5,796 bases of DNA from DAOTZS01 sp034434335 (GTDB taxonomy: Bacteria; Chloroflexota; Anaerolineae; CG2-30-64-16), in the NCBI GenBank assembly GCA_034434335.1, contig DAOTZS010000085.1, positions 1-5,796 on the forward strand, given 5' to 3'. This document shows, piece after piece, positions 5,656 through 5,796 of this stretch. How positions within the stretch are numbered: the stretch's first letter is position 1; each line of letters starts with the position of its first letter. The position numbers and the translations under genes are program-made. The notes beneath the pieces are model-generated. The model had not been told where the DNA came from. It made no database searches and saw nothing but the letters and a program-made list of their open reading frames with translations.

Positions 5656-5796
5656 GTAACTATGCAGGCCGATTGAAATCGCCCCTCCTGGGCACTTCGT
5701 GCCGGGTGTCGGCCTCCGCCGACACCCTTCATGTATGCATCACGAGAGAGGTCGGCGAAGGCCGACCACTGGCCGCAGGCCCAAAAAGGGTGACGC
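5656..5796. mobile_element. miniature inverted-repeat element, right copy, inverted, cut by window edge
   Basis: Positions 5656-5783 match the reverse complement of 3978-4105 at 123 of 128 bases without gaps (differences at 5664, 5687, 5736, 5737 and 5768). It begins 23 nt after the kinase stop with the terminal sequence GTAACTATGCAG. The same three hairpins recur at 5691-5703, 5704-5727 and 5747-5770; in the last one the change at 5768 breaks one stem pair. The alignment decays after 5783, and the outer terminal repeat should lie just beyond the end of the window. It may also act as the 3' hairpin of the kinase mRNA, as no other terminator is visible there. Confidence 0.7.

Noticed and set aside
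3955..5796. Composite transposon carrying the kinase between two inverted elements
   Set aside because: The left copy alone is flanked by a direct repeat at both of its ends, as expected of a single-element insertion, and no transposase is present. It is kept only as an alternative to be tested with sequence beyond the window.

Overview
This window carries a sugar-uptake locus, all on the + strand. The order is a CUT1-type solute-binding lipoprotein (218-1963), two MalF/MalG-type ABC permeases (2121-2984 and 2996-3850), and an FGGY-family carbohydrate kinase (4127-5632). The organism is probably a member of the Chloroflexota (Anaerolineae/Caldilineae-like). This rests on the high-GC sequence and on the binding protein's linker just after its lipid-anchored cysteine, which is rich in Val/Glu/Lys and then Thr-Pro. 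That linker style is common in Chloroflexota binding proteins. The placement is an inference, not proven here.

Region by region: 1-204 is upstream leader with no gene or clear promoter that I can defend. The binding protein ends at 1963 and is followed by a 157-nt gap holding a strong 13-bp hairpin, probably an attenuator or mRNA-end hairpin that lets the binding protein be made in excess of the membrane subunits. The permeases are separated by 11 nt and are clearly co-transcribed. A good intrinsic terminator lies just after the second permease (3859-3895). No ATPase subunit is encoded here, so the transporter probably uses a shared MsmX/MalK-type ATPase encoded elsewhere. The kinase would phosphorylate the imported sugar or a ketose derived from it. 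The substrate cannot be read from the sequence.

The most notable structure is non-coding. The kinase is bracketed by two copies of a GC-rich, multi-hairpin repeat in opposite orientation (3978-4105 and 5656-5783, 123 of 128 positions matching). The left copy looks like a complete, non-coding miniature inverted-repeat transposable element of about 151 bp (3955-4105). It has 12-bp imperfect terminal inverted repeats and is flanked by a probable target duplication (7 bp exact, 8 bp with one mismatch). It inserted directly in front of the kinase Shine-Dalgarno sequence. Because the left copy has its own target duplication, the pair looks like two independent insertions rather than a composite transposon carrying the kinase. 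The right copy runs off the window edge.
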